Below, piece by piece: positions 7,109-13,480 of a stretch of 20,513 nucleotides of DNA. Positions within the stretch are counted from its first letter, which is position 1. The number at the start of each line of letters is the position of its first letter. Position numbers and translations under genes: made by a program. Source of the stretch: Deinococcus sp. (lineage in GTDB: Bacteria; Deinococcota; Deinococci; Deinococcales; Deinococcaceae). The stretch lies in NCBI RefSeq assembly GCF_025362455.1, contig NZ_JANYGJ010000166.1, positions 1 to 20,513 on the forward strand. The letters are read 5' to 3'. Under the pieces are notes generated by a model. That model was not told the DNA's origin, did no database searches, and was given only the letters and a program-made list of their open reading frames with translations.

Positions 7109-8197
7109 GTGACTGGCCATGAGCATAGCCCCGACCCCGAACTGATCGCCCTGCTGACCCTGCGCTTCACGCCGGGGCTGGGGCCTCGCCGCATCGAGAG
7201 CCTGCGGCGTCATTTCGGCTCGGCGGTGGAGGTGCTGGCCGCGCCCCTGATGCGGCTGCGCGAGGTGCCGGGGCTGGACGTCAAATCGCTCTCGGCCATC
7301 GGTACACCGGGCCTGAGCCTGAAAGCCGAGCAGGAACTCGCCCGCGCCCATGAGGCCGGAGTGCAGGTGCTGGGCCGGGGCCTGGACGGCTACCCCAGCG
7401 CCCTGGAGGCCCTGCAAGACCCGCCCCCGGCGCTGTGGGTGCGCGGCGCCGACCTGCCGCTGGAGACCGTGCCGCGCGCCGTGGGCATCGTCGGCACGCG
7501 GGCGGCCAGCGAGCACGCCCTCAAGTTCACCCGCCACCTCTCAGGTGGCCTGGCCCGCGCCGGGGTCAACGTGGTCAGCGGCCTGGCACGCGGCATCGAC
7601 AGCGCGGCGCACCAGGCCGCCCTGGACGCGGGCGGGGTCAGCACGGCGCTGCTGGGTTGCGGCGTGGACATCATCTACCCCGCCGAGAACGCCCGGCTGG
7701 CCGCCCGCCTGACCCTGGTGAGCGAGTACCCGATGACCACCCGGCCCGCCACCCACCATTTTCCGCAGCGCAACCGCCTGATCGCCGCGCTCTCGGCGGG
7801 CTCGGTGATCGTGGAGGGCGACCTGAAAAGCGGCGCCATGATTACCGCCACCCACGCGCTGGAATGTGGGCGCACGGTCTTCGCGGTGCCGGGTCGGGCC
7901 GGTGAGGCGCTGAGCGCCGGGCCGCACCGGTTGCTGCGCGAGGGCGCGGTGCTGACCGAGCACGCCGACGACGTGCTCCAGGAACTCGGCTGGGGCCAGG
8001 CTCCGGCGGCCCAGGCCCAGGGGCTGACGCCGGAGCAGGCGCTGGTCTACGCCGCCCTGCCCGACATCGGCGCCTCGCTGCTCGACGACGTGATGTCGCG
8101 CAGTGGCCTGAGCGCCAGTGAAACCCAACTGGCCCTGACCATGCTCAACCTGTGCGGACTGATCGAGGAGCGCGGCGGGCGGTACTTGCGGCGCTGA
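7109..8197 (+). CDS. dprA: DNA processing protein DprA
   Basis: DprA binds incoming single-stranded DNA in the cytoplasm during natural transformation and loads RecA. From the GTG at 7109 it has 362 aa. An N-terminal helix-hairpin-helix/SAM-like region (LRFTPGLGPRRIESLRRHFG) comes first. The Rossmann-like DprA core follows, with VGIVGTRAAS (125-134), VVSGLARGIDSAAHQAAL (155-172), GCGVDIIYPAENARL, FPQRNRLIAALS (218-229) and GDLKSGAMITATHA (237-250). A C-terminal winged-helix (DML1-like) domain (about 305-362) ends ERGGRYLRR. The frame stays open upstream to 6914, but that part lies over the tmRNA gene and is not conserved-looking. No Shine-Dalgarno is visible, and TACCCT 7 nt upstream suggests a leaderless start. 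GTG at 7103 is an alternative. Confidence 0.95.
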   Translation: MTGHEHSPDPELIALLTLRFTPGLGPRRIESLRRHFGSAVEVLAAPLMRLREVPGLDVKSLSAIGTPGLSLKAEQELARAHEAGVQVLGRGLDGYPSALEALQDPPPALWVRGADLPLETVPRAVGIVGTRAASEHALKFTRHLSGGLARAGVNVVSGLARGIDSAAHQAALDAGGVSTALLGCGVDIIYPAENARLAARLTLVSEYPMTTRPATHHFPQRNRLIAALSAGSVIVEGDLKSGAMITATHALECGRTVFAVPGRAGEALSAGPHRLLREGAVLTEHADDVLQELGWGQAPAAQAQGLTPEQALVYAALPDIGASLLDDVMSRSGLSASETQLALTMLNLCGLIEERGGRYLRR

Positions 8198-8248
8198 GGC
8201 CACCGAAGTTGCCACTACAAGCCAATAAACCACCACAAGCTCACAAAA

Positions 8249-8277
8249 CCGCCGCCCCCCAGTTCGGAGAGCGGCGG
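8249..8277. terminator. Hairpin between dprA and HU, T run on the minus strand
   Basis: CCGCCGC (8249-8255) pairs with GCGGCGG (8271-8277). On the minus strand the stem is followed by TTTTG, so it best fits termination of HU transcripts. It could also end dprA transcripts, though no T run follows on the plus strand. Confidence 0.65.
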
Positions 8278-8296
8278 CCCCAGCTAACGCTCCGTT

Positions 8297-8423
8297 TAGA
8301 GCAGATGTCATAAAAAGACCCTTTTTATGACCGAGCGGAGCGAGTAGTTTTAACTGAGCAGGACGCAGAATGGAGGCGCGGGGAGGCTGTTTTCCCCGTG
8401 GCGTAATTCGGAGTACTGCTCTA
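8297..8423 (+). repeat. MITE-like repeat, copy 2, complete, with 8-bp terminal inverted repeats
   Basis: This 127-bp element is bounded by TAGAGCAG (8297-8304) and CTGCTCTA (8416-8423) and contains the perfect 11-bp palindrome at 8307-8331. If the outer TA is a duplicated target, the ends are GAGCAG/CTGCTC, which would fit a non-autonomous element moved by an IS630/Tc1-type transposase (inference). The terminal TA plus the first G of the element forms the TAG stop codon of HU on the minus strand. Confidence 0.85.
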
Positions 8424-8789
8424 GAGGTTGCCCTTGAGCGTGCTGGCGACCTTGAAGCGAACCTTTTTACCGGCGGGAATGGTGATCTTCTCGCTGGTGC
8501 CGGGGCGCACGCCCTGGCGGGCCGCCGTTTTGGCGACGCTGAAGGTGCCCAGGCCGGGCAGACCGACGCTCTTGCCGTCCTTGAGCGCCTCGACGATCAC
8601 ATCGAGCATCACCGCGACGGACTCGCCAGCCTGCTTCTTGTTCAGGCTGGTGCGGTCAGCAACGGTGTCGATGATCTGGGTCTTGGCGATCTTCTCGCTG
8701 GTCTCGGCAGCGGGTTTCTTGGCGGCGGCGGCGGGAGCCTTCTTGGGCGCAGCCTTAGCGGGCGCAGCAGCTTTGGTACTTTTAGCCAT
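8421..8789 (-). CDS. HU-type nucleoid DNA-binding protein with basic N-terminal tail
   Basis: HU dimers bind and bend DNA and compact the nucleoid. The 122-aa protein has an N-terminal Lys/Ala/Pro tail (residues 1-30) and then a full HU/IHF fold (31-122). The fold includes a dimerisation helix pair and the signature region GLPGLGTFSVAKTAARQGVRP (76-97) with the DNA-intercalating Pro at the arm tip. Basic N-terminal tails are known in Deinococcus HU. The ATG at 8789 is decided by a perfect GGAGG 6 nt upstream; an in-frame extension to 8855 is not supported. A -35/-10 promoter sits about 50-80 bp upstream. The stop codon coincides with the edge of repeat copy 2, so the mRNA 3' region is the repeat itself. 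Confidence 0.95.
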   Translation of the reverse strand: MAKSTKAAAPAKAAPKKAPAAAAKKPAAETSEKIAKTQIIDTVADRTSLNKKQAGESVAVMLDVIVEALKDGKSVGLPGLGTFSVAKTAARQGVRPGTSEKITIPAGKKVRFKVASTLKGNL

Positions 8790-8841
8790 GTGATACCTCC
8801 AGAAGTTGAAGTCCGGCGCACTTGCTCCCGGCTCGAAAAAG

Positions 8842-8870
8842 ACAGTAACACACATTTGCGGCGGTGTGAA
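8842..8870 (-). promoter_or_regulatory. HU promoter (-35 TTCACA, -10 TACTGT)
   Basis: On the minus strand TTCACA (8870-8865) and TACTGT (8847-8842) are separated by exactly 17 bp. This predicts a leader of about 45 nt that carries the strong GGAGG. Confidence 0.65.
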
Positions 8871-9004
8871 CGCCTGGGCGTCGGCTGGCAGGCACCCCAG
8901 GCCGCTTTAGCGCTGTCACTGGCAGGACAAAAAGCTGCAAAAATCGGAAATTCAGCGTGCTAGACAGTATTTATCTATTAGCAAAACATGTGAAAAGAGT
9001 TAAT

Positions 9005-9730
9005 TTATGTCTGGGATGAAATAGGCTCCCGCAGACGCACGATCCGCACCCGTGCGCTCAGGGCGTCGTATGTCCAGAGCTGACCGGAGAGGGTATCCGG
9101 GTGGTCGCTCAGCACCTTGAGGGCTTCCATCGCCATGACGCTGCCGACCACGCCGGTCAGCGGCCCGGCCACGCCCACCTCGGCACACGACTCGGCACCG
9201 CCCGGCGTGGGAAACACCTCGCGCAGCCCCCAGCGCGGCCCGAACACGCTGACCATGCCTTCCAGGGCACTCGCCGCGCCCCAGACCCAGGGCAGACCCG
9301 CCGCCCGGCACTGGTCGTGAATCAGGTAGCGGGCGGCAAAATTGTCGGTGGCGTCGATGACCAGATCGGTGCCGACCATGAATTCAGGGGCGTTGTCTTC
9401 GGTCAGCTCAGGTAACGCCCGCACCCGCACGAACGGGTTGACCGCCTGGGCGCGGGCGGCGGCGACCCCGGCCTTGCTCCGGCCCACATCGGCCTGGGTG
9501 TAGAGCGTCTGGCGGTGAAGGTTGCTGAGCGCCACCGTGTCGCTGTCGGCGATGCGCAGCTCAGCCACGCCCGCTCCGGCCAGGTAGGCAATCACCGGGC
9601 AGCCCAGCCCGCCCGCGCCGACCACCAGCACGCGGGCAGCGCTCAGCCGCTGCTGGTGCGCCTCAAACTCCGGCAGCAGCATCTGGCGGCCATAGCGGCG
9701 CAGCTCGGCGCGGGAGAGGTCAGGCGTCAC
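9005..9730 (-). CDS. MoeB/ThiF-family E1-like adenylyltransferase
   Basis: This family adenylates the C-terminal Gly of a ubiquitin-like sulfur carrier (MoaD or ThiS) for molybdopterin or thiamine synthesis. The 241-aa protein has GAGGLG (38-43, ATP binding), SDTVALSNLHRQTLY (63-77, with the adenylation Arg and Gln), Lys86, DATDNF (126-131) and the catalytic Cys182 in AESCAEVGVAGPLTGVVGS. The two Cys pairs that hold structural zinc in E. coli MoeB are missing: the CxxC ahead of the catalytic Cys reads GPRWGLRE, and the C-terminus is shortened. The GTG start has TAGACT 6 nt upstream, so it is probably leaderless. Neighbours do not show which pathway it serves, so no symbol is given. Confidence 0.92.
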   Translation of the reverse strand: MTPDLSRAELRRYGRQMLLPEFEAHQQRLSAARVLVVGAGGLGCPVIAYLAGAGVAELRIADSDTVALSNLHRQTLYTQADVGRSKAGVAAARAQAVNPFVRVRALPELTEDNAPEFMVGTDLVIDATDNFAARYLIHDQCRAAGLPWVWGAASALEGMVSVFGPRWGLREVFPTPGGAESCAEVGVAGPLTGVVGSVMAMEALKVLSDHPDTLSGQLWTYDALSARVRIVRLREPISSQT

Positions 9731-9736
9731 GCCAGC

Positions 9737-9742
9737 AGTCTA
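9737..9742 (-). promoter_or_regulatory. -10 box of the MoeB/ThiF-like gene (leaderless type)
   Basis: TAGACT on the minus strand, 6 nt before the GTG at 9730, diverging from the promoter of the next gene. Confidence 0.6.
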
Positions 9743-9773
9743 GAGCCAGGGTCCGGCCTGCATTCGGCGCCGG

Positions 9774-9779
9774 TACACT
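9774..9779 (+). promoter_or_regulatory. -10 box of the HIT-like gene (leaderless type)
   Basis: TACACT lies 6 nt before the ATG at 9786, with no Shine-Dalgarno between. Confidence 0.6.
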
Positions 9780-9785
9780 CTTGGC

Positions 9786-10259
9786 ATGACTATCTGGGAC
9801 GAGGCAGTGCAGCGCGGCATCCCTGGACGACTGGAGGCGGCCCGGCGCGGCGAGAACCCGACCGTGATCGCCCGGCTGGGCAGCGGCTGGGCGGTGCTGG
9901 GCGACTCACAGCTTCTGCTCGGCTACGGCCTGCTGCTGGCCGACCCTGAAGTGGCGAGTCTGGAAGCGCTGGACGCCTCACACCAGCTCGCCTTTCTGGC
10001 CGATATGGCCCGCCTGGGCCGGGCGGTGCAGGCGGTCACGAGTTGCGCCCGCGTCAATTATGCGGTGATGGGCAATACCGATCCGTACCTGCACGCCCAT
10101 ATCTGGGCACGTTACGATTGGGAGGAACCGGAACGCCGCGCCTGGCCGGTCTGGAACTATCCGGCACAGGAACGTGCTGCCCCCGGAGTGGCCTTCAACC
10201 TGGAGCGTCATGCGGGTCTACTCGAACAGTTGTGCGCCCAGCTTCAATCCCGGCCCTGA
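9786..10259 (+). CDS. HIT-like (histidine triad superfamily) protein, atypical motif
   Basis: A 157-aa protein whose segment NYAVMGNTDPYLHAHIWARY (91-110) resembles the HIT-fold active site, where HxHxH binds and cleaves a nucleotide phosphate. Here the triad reads H103-A-H105-I-W107, so the third His is replaced by Trp. Helices before it (SHQLAFLADMARLGRAVQAV) fit the fold used by Ap4A hydrolases and GalT-like enzymes. Activity on dinucleoside polyphosphates is possible but not shown. The start is an ATG with TACACT 6 nt upstream. The gene diverges from the MoeB-like gene and ends 29 bp before the PlsY-like gene, which has its own -10 box. Confidence 0.7.
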   Translation: MTIWDEAVQRGIPGRLEAARRGENPTVIARLGSGWAVLGDSQLLLGYGLLLADPEVASLEALDASHQLAFLADMARLGRAVQAVTSCARVNYAVMGNTDPYLHAHIWARYDWEEPERRAWPVWNYPAQERAAPGVAFNLERHAGLLEQLCAQLQSRP

Positions 10260-10276
10260 TTCCTCACTCGCTCCCC

Positions 10277-10282
10277 TAGAAT
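10277..10282 (+). promoter_or_regulatory. -10 box of the PlsY-like gene (leaderless type)
   Basis: TAGAAT lies 6 nt before the GTG at 10289. Confidence 0.6.
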
Positions 10283-10288
10283 GGGGCC

Positions 10289-10879
10289 GTGACTGCCCTG
10301 ACCACCTTGCTCGTGCTGCTCGCCGCCTACCTGCTGGGGTCGGTGGTCTTCGGCGTCATCTATTCGCACTTTCGCGGTGACGATGTGCGCGGGCGCGACA
10401 TGCCGGGTGGCAGCGGCATGTTCCGGCAATACGGCCTGGCTGCGGCGCTGCTCATCACCGTGCTGGACATCCTCAAGGGCGTGCTGGCGGCGTACCTGGC
10501 ACTGCGTTTCGCCCCCGGCTGGGCCTGGGCGGCGATGTTTCTGGTGATTATCGGGCACTGCTACCCGGTCTTTTTCCGCTTCAACGGCGGCGGCGGCATC
10601 GCCCCGATGCTGGGCGCCCTGCTGGTCACCGCGCCCTGGACGCTGCTGGTGATGGTGTCGATGTCGCTGATCGTGATGCCGCTCTACAAAGCCACCATCC
10701 AGAAGCGCGTGAAACTCAACGTCATTCCGTTCATGTCGGCGGTGGTGCTGCCGCTGAGCATCCTGGCCTCAATCTGGCTGGGCGGCACGCTGGCGCTCTT
10801 CGCGGGGGGGCTGGGCATGGCGGTGCGCTCGCTGCAACTGCTGATCGAGGACGGCAAGCTGGGGAGCAAGGCGGCGTGA
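10289..10879 (+). CDS. PlsY-like membrane acyltransferase homologue with degraded motifs
   Basis: A 196-aa, strongly hydrophobic protein with the topology of PlsY, which acylates glycerol-3-phosphate from acyl-phosphate in the inner membrane. Matching parts are LLGSVVFGVIYSHF (15-28), LDILKG (59-64) and GHCYPVFFRFNGGGGIAP (89-106), the last resembling the family's GHNFPVFLKFKGGKGVA. Key positions differ. The first motif, usually GSGNxGATN, reads PGGSGMFRQYG, the GGKG lysine is Gly, and the C-terminal HRxNIxRLLxGxE motif is not recognisable. It may be an inactive or repurposed paralogue. The start is GTG with TAGAAT 6 nt upstream. Its stop overlaps the next start (GTGA), so the two proteins are co-translated. 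Confidence 0.8.
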   Translation: MTALTTLLVLLAAYLLGSVVFGVIYSHFRGDDVRGRDMPGGSGMFRQYGLAAALLITVLDILKGVLAAYLALRFAPGWAWAAMFLVIIGHCYPVFFRFNGGGGIAPMLGALLVTAPWTLLVMVSMSLIVMPLYKATIQKRVKLNVIPFMSAVVLPLSILASIWLGGTLALFAGGLGMAVRSLQLLIEDGKLGSKAA

Positions 10880-13059
10880 AGCTGGGCTGGAACCGGCTTT
10901 GCTGGACACGGCTCGGCTGGACACGGCTGGTCGTCACCCGGGCGCTGTTGACTTCCAGTCTGGCTCTGAGCGGTCTGGCTTTGAGTGGTCTGGCTCTGAG
11001 CGGTCTGGCCCAGGGCGCCGCCGTGCTGGAGGGCCGCAGCCTGAACTTCGAGCTGAACGGTAAACCGGTGGGCAGTGCGCGTTTCCCGGCGGTACTGGGC
11101 GACATCAGCGGGCCGGTGGCGCAGAACGACACCACCTGGCTGGCGGTGGGACCGGCACTGTACGGTTTCACGGCGCGGGGCGTGGTCCGCACCCGGCTGG
11201 AATTTTCCAACGTCATCGGCGGTCTGGACGGCAGCGGCGGCCTGCTGCGGGTCACGGCGGGGCCGAGCGGCGCCCAGGACAGCTACACCGTCAGCCGCGA
11301 CCGGATTCAGGAACGGGTCGTGTTCGTGCCCGACAAGGCGGTGACCAACTGGCTGGCCCAGGCCGCCGCGCTGGTGCCGGAGACGGCGCTCAAAGCCGCC
11401 GTAGCCCAGGACCCCACCAATCCCTTTCTGGCGCTGCGCTACGCGGCCCAGGCCAATGCGCGCGGCGACACCGTTACGGCGCTGGCCGAAACCCAGCGGG
11501 CCGCCAGCCTGGAGGTGCCGTTTCCGGCGGCGCTGAGTCTGGCCAGCCGCTTTGAGATGCTGGGCAACCCGGCAGCCGCCAATCTGCAACTCAGCCGGGC
11601 CGCCCGCGACTACGCCGAGCGCGGCTACGACCCGGCCCTGCCGGTCAGCCGCGCCGCCCTGAACGCCTACGGCGACCCGCTGGGCGAGGTCGAGATCCTG
11701 CTCTCGCGCTCCAACCTGGACCGCGCCGACGTCTGGATTCGTTATCTGCGCCAGGTCTCACCGCGCTTCGAGGGCGCGGCGGCGCTGTACCGGCGCTACG
11801 CCGAGCTGCTGGGCGCCCAGGGCCGCAGCGGCGAGGCCGAGGAGTGGCGGGCCTACGCGGCCTCGCTGGTCGGCGGCACGGTCTACAACCTGGGCGAATT
11901 TTCATTGCTGACCCTGCGCGACGCCGCCCGGCTTTGCGCCCTGGTGCTGCTCATCAGCGTCTGCGCCGCCTACCTGACGCTGAGTGCCCGCGCCTGGAGG
12001 GTGCAGGGGCAAGGCACCGCCGCGCTGGGGGGCCGCTACCTGAGCTGGCTGCGCCACCCACTCTCGCGGCTGCGGCGCAGCGTGCTGGCCTACGCCGGAC
12101 TGGGCGAGAAGCTGATTGCGGTGGCGCTGCTCTCTGGGCTGCTCGTCTCGCTGTCGGCCTGGACCTGGGCGGCGCAGACGCAGGCCCGCCTTCAGGCTCC
12201 GGCGCTGGGCATCGGCACCTACGGCGGCGCCTGGTTTTACGGCGGTCTGGACGGGCTCGAACTGCGCCCAGGCGGCGGCGCGGCCCTGCTGCGTGGCCTG
12301 GCCGCCCAGCTCGACGGTGACGAGGCGGCGGCCCGCAGCTTGTACCAGGCGGGCGACGCTCCGCTGCCATGTAGCCAGAACAACCTCGGCGTGCTGGCCC
12401 AGAACCGGGGCGACAGCGTACAGGCCCGTGAGCTGTGGCGGGCTTCCCTCTCGGCGGCACCGGACCTGAGCGCCCCGGCCTACAACCTGGGCCTGCAACC
12501 CGGCGACCCCGAAGCCTCGTTTCAGCGGCTCTACCGCACCACACCCCGGCTGTGCTACCCCGATCAGCGCTCGCTGGTGCAGGCCCAGGGCGGCAGCCTG
12601 GCCGGGCAACTGCGCATGCTCGTCTTTAATCCCTGGCGCACCCTGATGGCCACCCCGACCACCTTTTCCGGCCCGGTGCAGGGCGCCTGGGCGCTGCTGC
12701 TGCTGCTGGCCTACGTCCTGTGCCTGCTGTGGCTGCTGACCCCCATACCCGAAGAAGCGCGGCGCACGGGTCGCCCGGCCCTGTTCCGGGCGCTGGCCCT
12801 GCTGCTGCCCGGCAGCGCCCTGCTCGACGGCGCCTGGGGCGTGGTGCTGCTGCTCGGCTGGGCGGCGGCCATCGGCGTGCTGCTGATAGGTCGGGGCGCC
12901 GTGCGGGTGCCGTATCTGCCCGGCCCGCTCAGCATGGGCGTGGTGCTGGCGCTGCTGGTGGTGGTCTACGCCCTCAACACCCTGGGCGTCGCCTTGCAGG
13001 AGGTCGGCCACCGCCGGGGGCGCCGCGCCGCGCTGGACGGTGGGCTCGGCGGGCGGTGA
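10876..13059 (+). CDS. Large membrane protein with TPR-like regions, coupled to the PlsY-like gene
   Basis: I do not recognise a family for this 727-aa protein. It starts with a basic, repeat-built leader and a hydrophobic signal or anchor (LALSG three times, about residues 28-45). A beta-rich segment (50-160) and a helical TPR-like region (about 165-340, for example AAVAQDPTNPFLALRYAAQA) follow. Two hydrophobic segments lie near 353-373 and 412-432. A second TPR-like stretch (480-540, NNLGVLAQNRGDSVQARELW) comes next, then several TM segments from about 600 to 710, and a basic C-terminus. The GTG start overlaps the PlsY-like stop by 4 nt. The layout suggests alternating extracytoplasmic TPR modules and membrane anchors, with a role in envelope assembly or a complex with the PlsY-like protein (inference). 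Confidence 0.8.
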   Translation: MKLGWNRLCWTRLGWTRLVVTRALLTSSLALSGLALSGLALSGLAQGAAVLEGRSLNFELNGKPVGSARFPAVLGDISGPVAQNDTTWLAVGPALYGFTARGVVRTRLEFSNVIGGLDGSGGLLRVTAGPSGAQDSYTVSRDRIQERVVFVPDKAVTNWLAQAAALVPETALKAAVAQDPTNPFLALRYAAQANARGDTVTALAETQRAASLEVPFPAALSLASRFEMLGNPAAANLQLSRAARDYAERGYDPALPVSRAALNAYGDPLGEVEILLSRSNLDRADVWIRYLRQVSPRFEGAAALYRRYAELLGAQGRSGEAEEWRAYAASLVGGTVYNLGEFSLLTLRDAARLCALVLLISVCAAYLTLSARAWRVQGQGTAALGGRYLSWLRHPLSRLRRSVLAYAGLGEKLIAVALLSGLLVSLSAWTWAAQTQARLQAPALGIGTYGGAWFYGGLDGLELRPGGGAALLRGLAAQLDGDEAAARSLYQAGDAPLPCSQNNLGVLAQNRGDSVQARELWRASLSAAPDLSAPAYNLGLQPGDPEASFQRLYRTTPRLCYPDQRSLVQAQGGSLAGQLRMLVFNPWRTLMATPTTFSGPVQGAWALLLLLAYVLCLLWLLTPIPEEARRTGRPALFRALALLLPGSALLDGAWGVVLLLGWAAAIGVLLIGRGAVRVPYLPGPLSMGVVLALLVVVYALNTLGVALQEVGHRRGRRAALDGGLGGR
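10882..10941 (+). repeat. Degenerate 15-bp tandem repeat, four units (LGWNR/LCWTR/LGWTR/LVVTR)
   Basis: Units start at 10882, 10897, 10912 and 10927. Units two and three differ at two bases (CTTTGCTGGACACGG and CTCGGCTGGACACGG). They form the basic N-terminus of the 727-aa protein. Confidence 0.85.
10960..11010 (+). repeat. 15-bp tandem repeat, three units encoding LALSG
   Basis: CTGGCTCTGAGCGGT at 10960-10974 and 10990-11004, with a two-base variant between them and a partial fourth unit. They build the hydrophobic core of the signal or anchor. Confidence 0.95.
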
Positions 13060-13154
13060 AGCCGGGGTTGGTGGGCAGATGGGCTGGACGAACGAACAGC
13101 GACATGCTACGCGCCAGATTCACCGCGCTGAAGTCTCTGACCCAAACGATGCTA

Positions 13155-13178
13155 TTACCGTCGATGTTGTTACCGTCG
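13155..13178. repeat. Direct repeat with 15-bp period
   Basis: TTACCGTCG occurs at 13155 and again at 13170. Confidence 0.85.
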
Positions 13179-13195
13179 GTCAGGAGGATGGGCCA

Positions 13196-13225
13196 ACAGG
13201 CCAAGGTCAAACAGGTCAAGGTCAA
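13196..13225. repeat. 15-bp tandem repeat in non-coding DNA
   Basis: ACAGGCCAAGGTCAA (13196-13210) is followed directly by ACAGGTCAAGGTCAA (13211-13225), one mismatch. Confidence 0.9.
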
Positions 13226-13468
13226 TCGACATCAATCATTTGTTTCCGACGACTGACGAGCTTGCACTCATCCAGCCGAACCGGCTTTGTGCTCCGGCTT
13301 ACGCTTCTCGGTTACGATTCGCCCGGACCAGGCAAAAGCAGATGACCGCCCCAGACCCCCCGTGCCCGGCGGCCAGACGCTCTGGAGCCGGTCAGGGCGG
13401 CGTCACTGTTCCTGACAAAGTGACAGAATGGTGAAGAATGCTGGCAGATTACCGTCAGATTGGCTGAC

Positions 13469-13474
13469 TATACT
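13469..13474 (+). promoter_or_regulatory. -10 box of the stalk-domain gene (leaderless type)
   Basis: TATACT lies exactly 6 nt before the ATG at 13481. It supports that start over a TTG at 13460. Confidence 0.65.
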
Positions 13475-13480
13475 CACCGG

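Larger units (their letters stand above)
13060..13468 (+). other. Intergenic region of about 400 bp with small 15-bp repeats, no supported gene
   Basis: Several frames are open, but none has recognisable protein features, a Shine-Dalgarno or a leaderless box. The region holds two 15-bp-spaced direct repeats (13155-13178 and 13196-13225) and ends in the promoter of the next gene. I see no convincing terminator with a T run. Confidence 0.6.

Noticed and set aside
8790..8855. Extension of HU by 22 residues
   Set aside because: It would place the strong GGAGG inside the gene, and the added residues do not resemble HU.
11902..13011. A 369-aa minus-strand frame inside the 727-aa gene
   Set aside because: It is Gln/Gly/His-rich antisense with no motif or ribosome-binding site.
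13040..13345. A 101-aa plus-strand frame after the 727-aa gene
   Set aside because: No recognisable fold or start signal, and it overlaps the previous gene. The TGQGQ repeat in it comes from the 15-bp DNA repeat.
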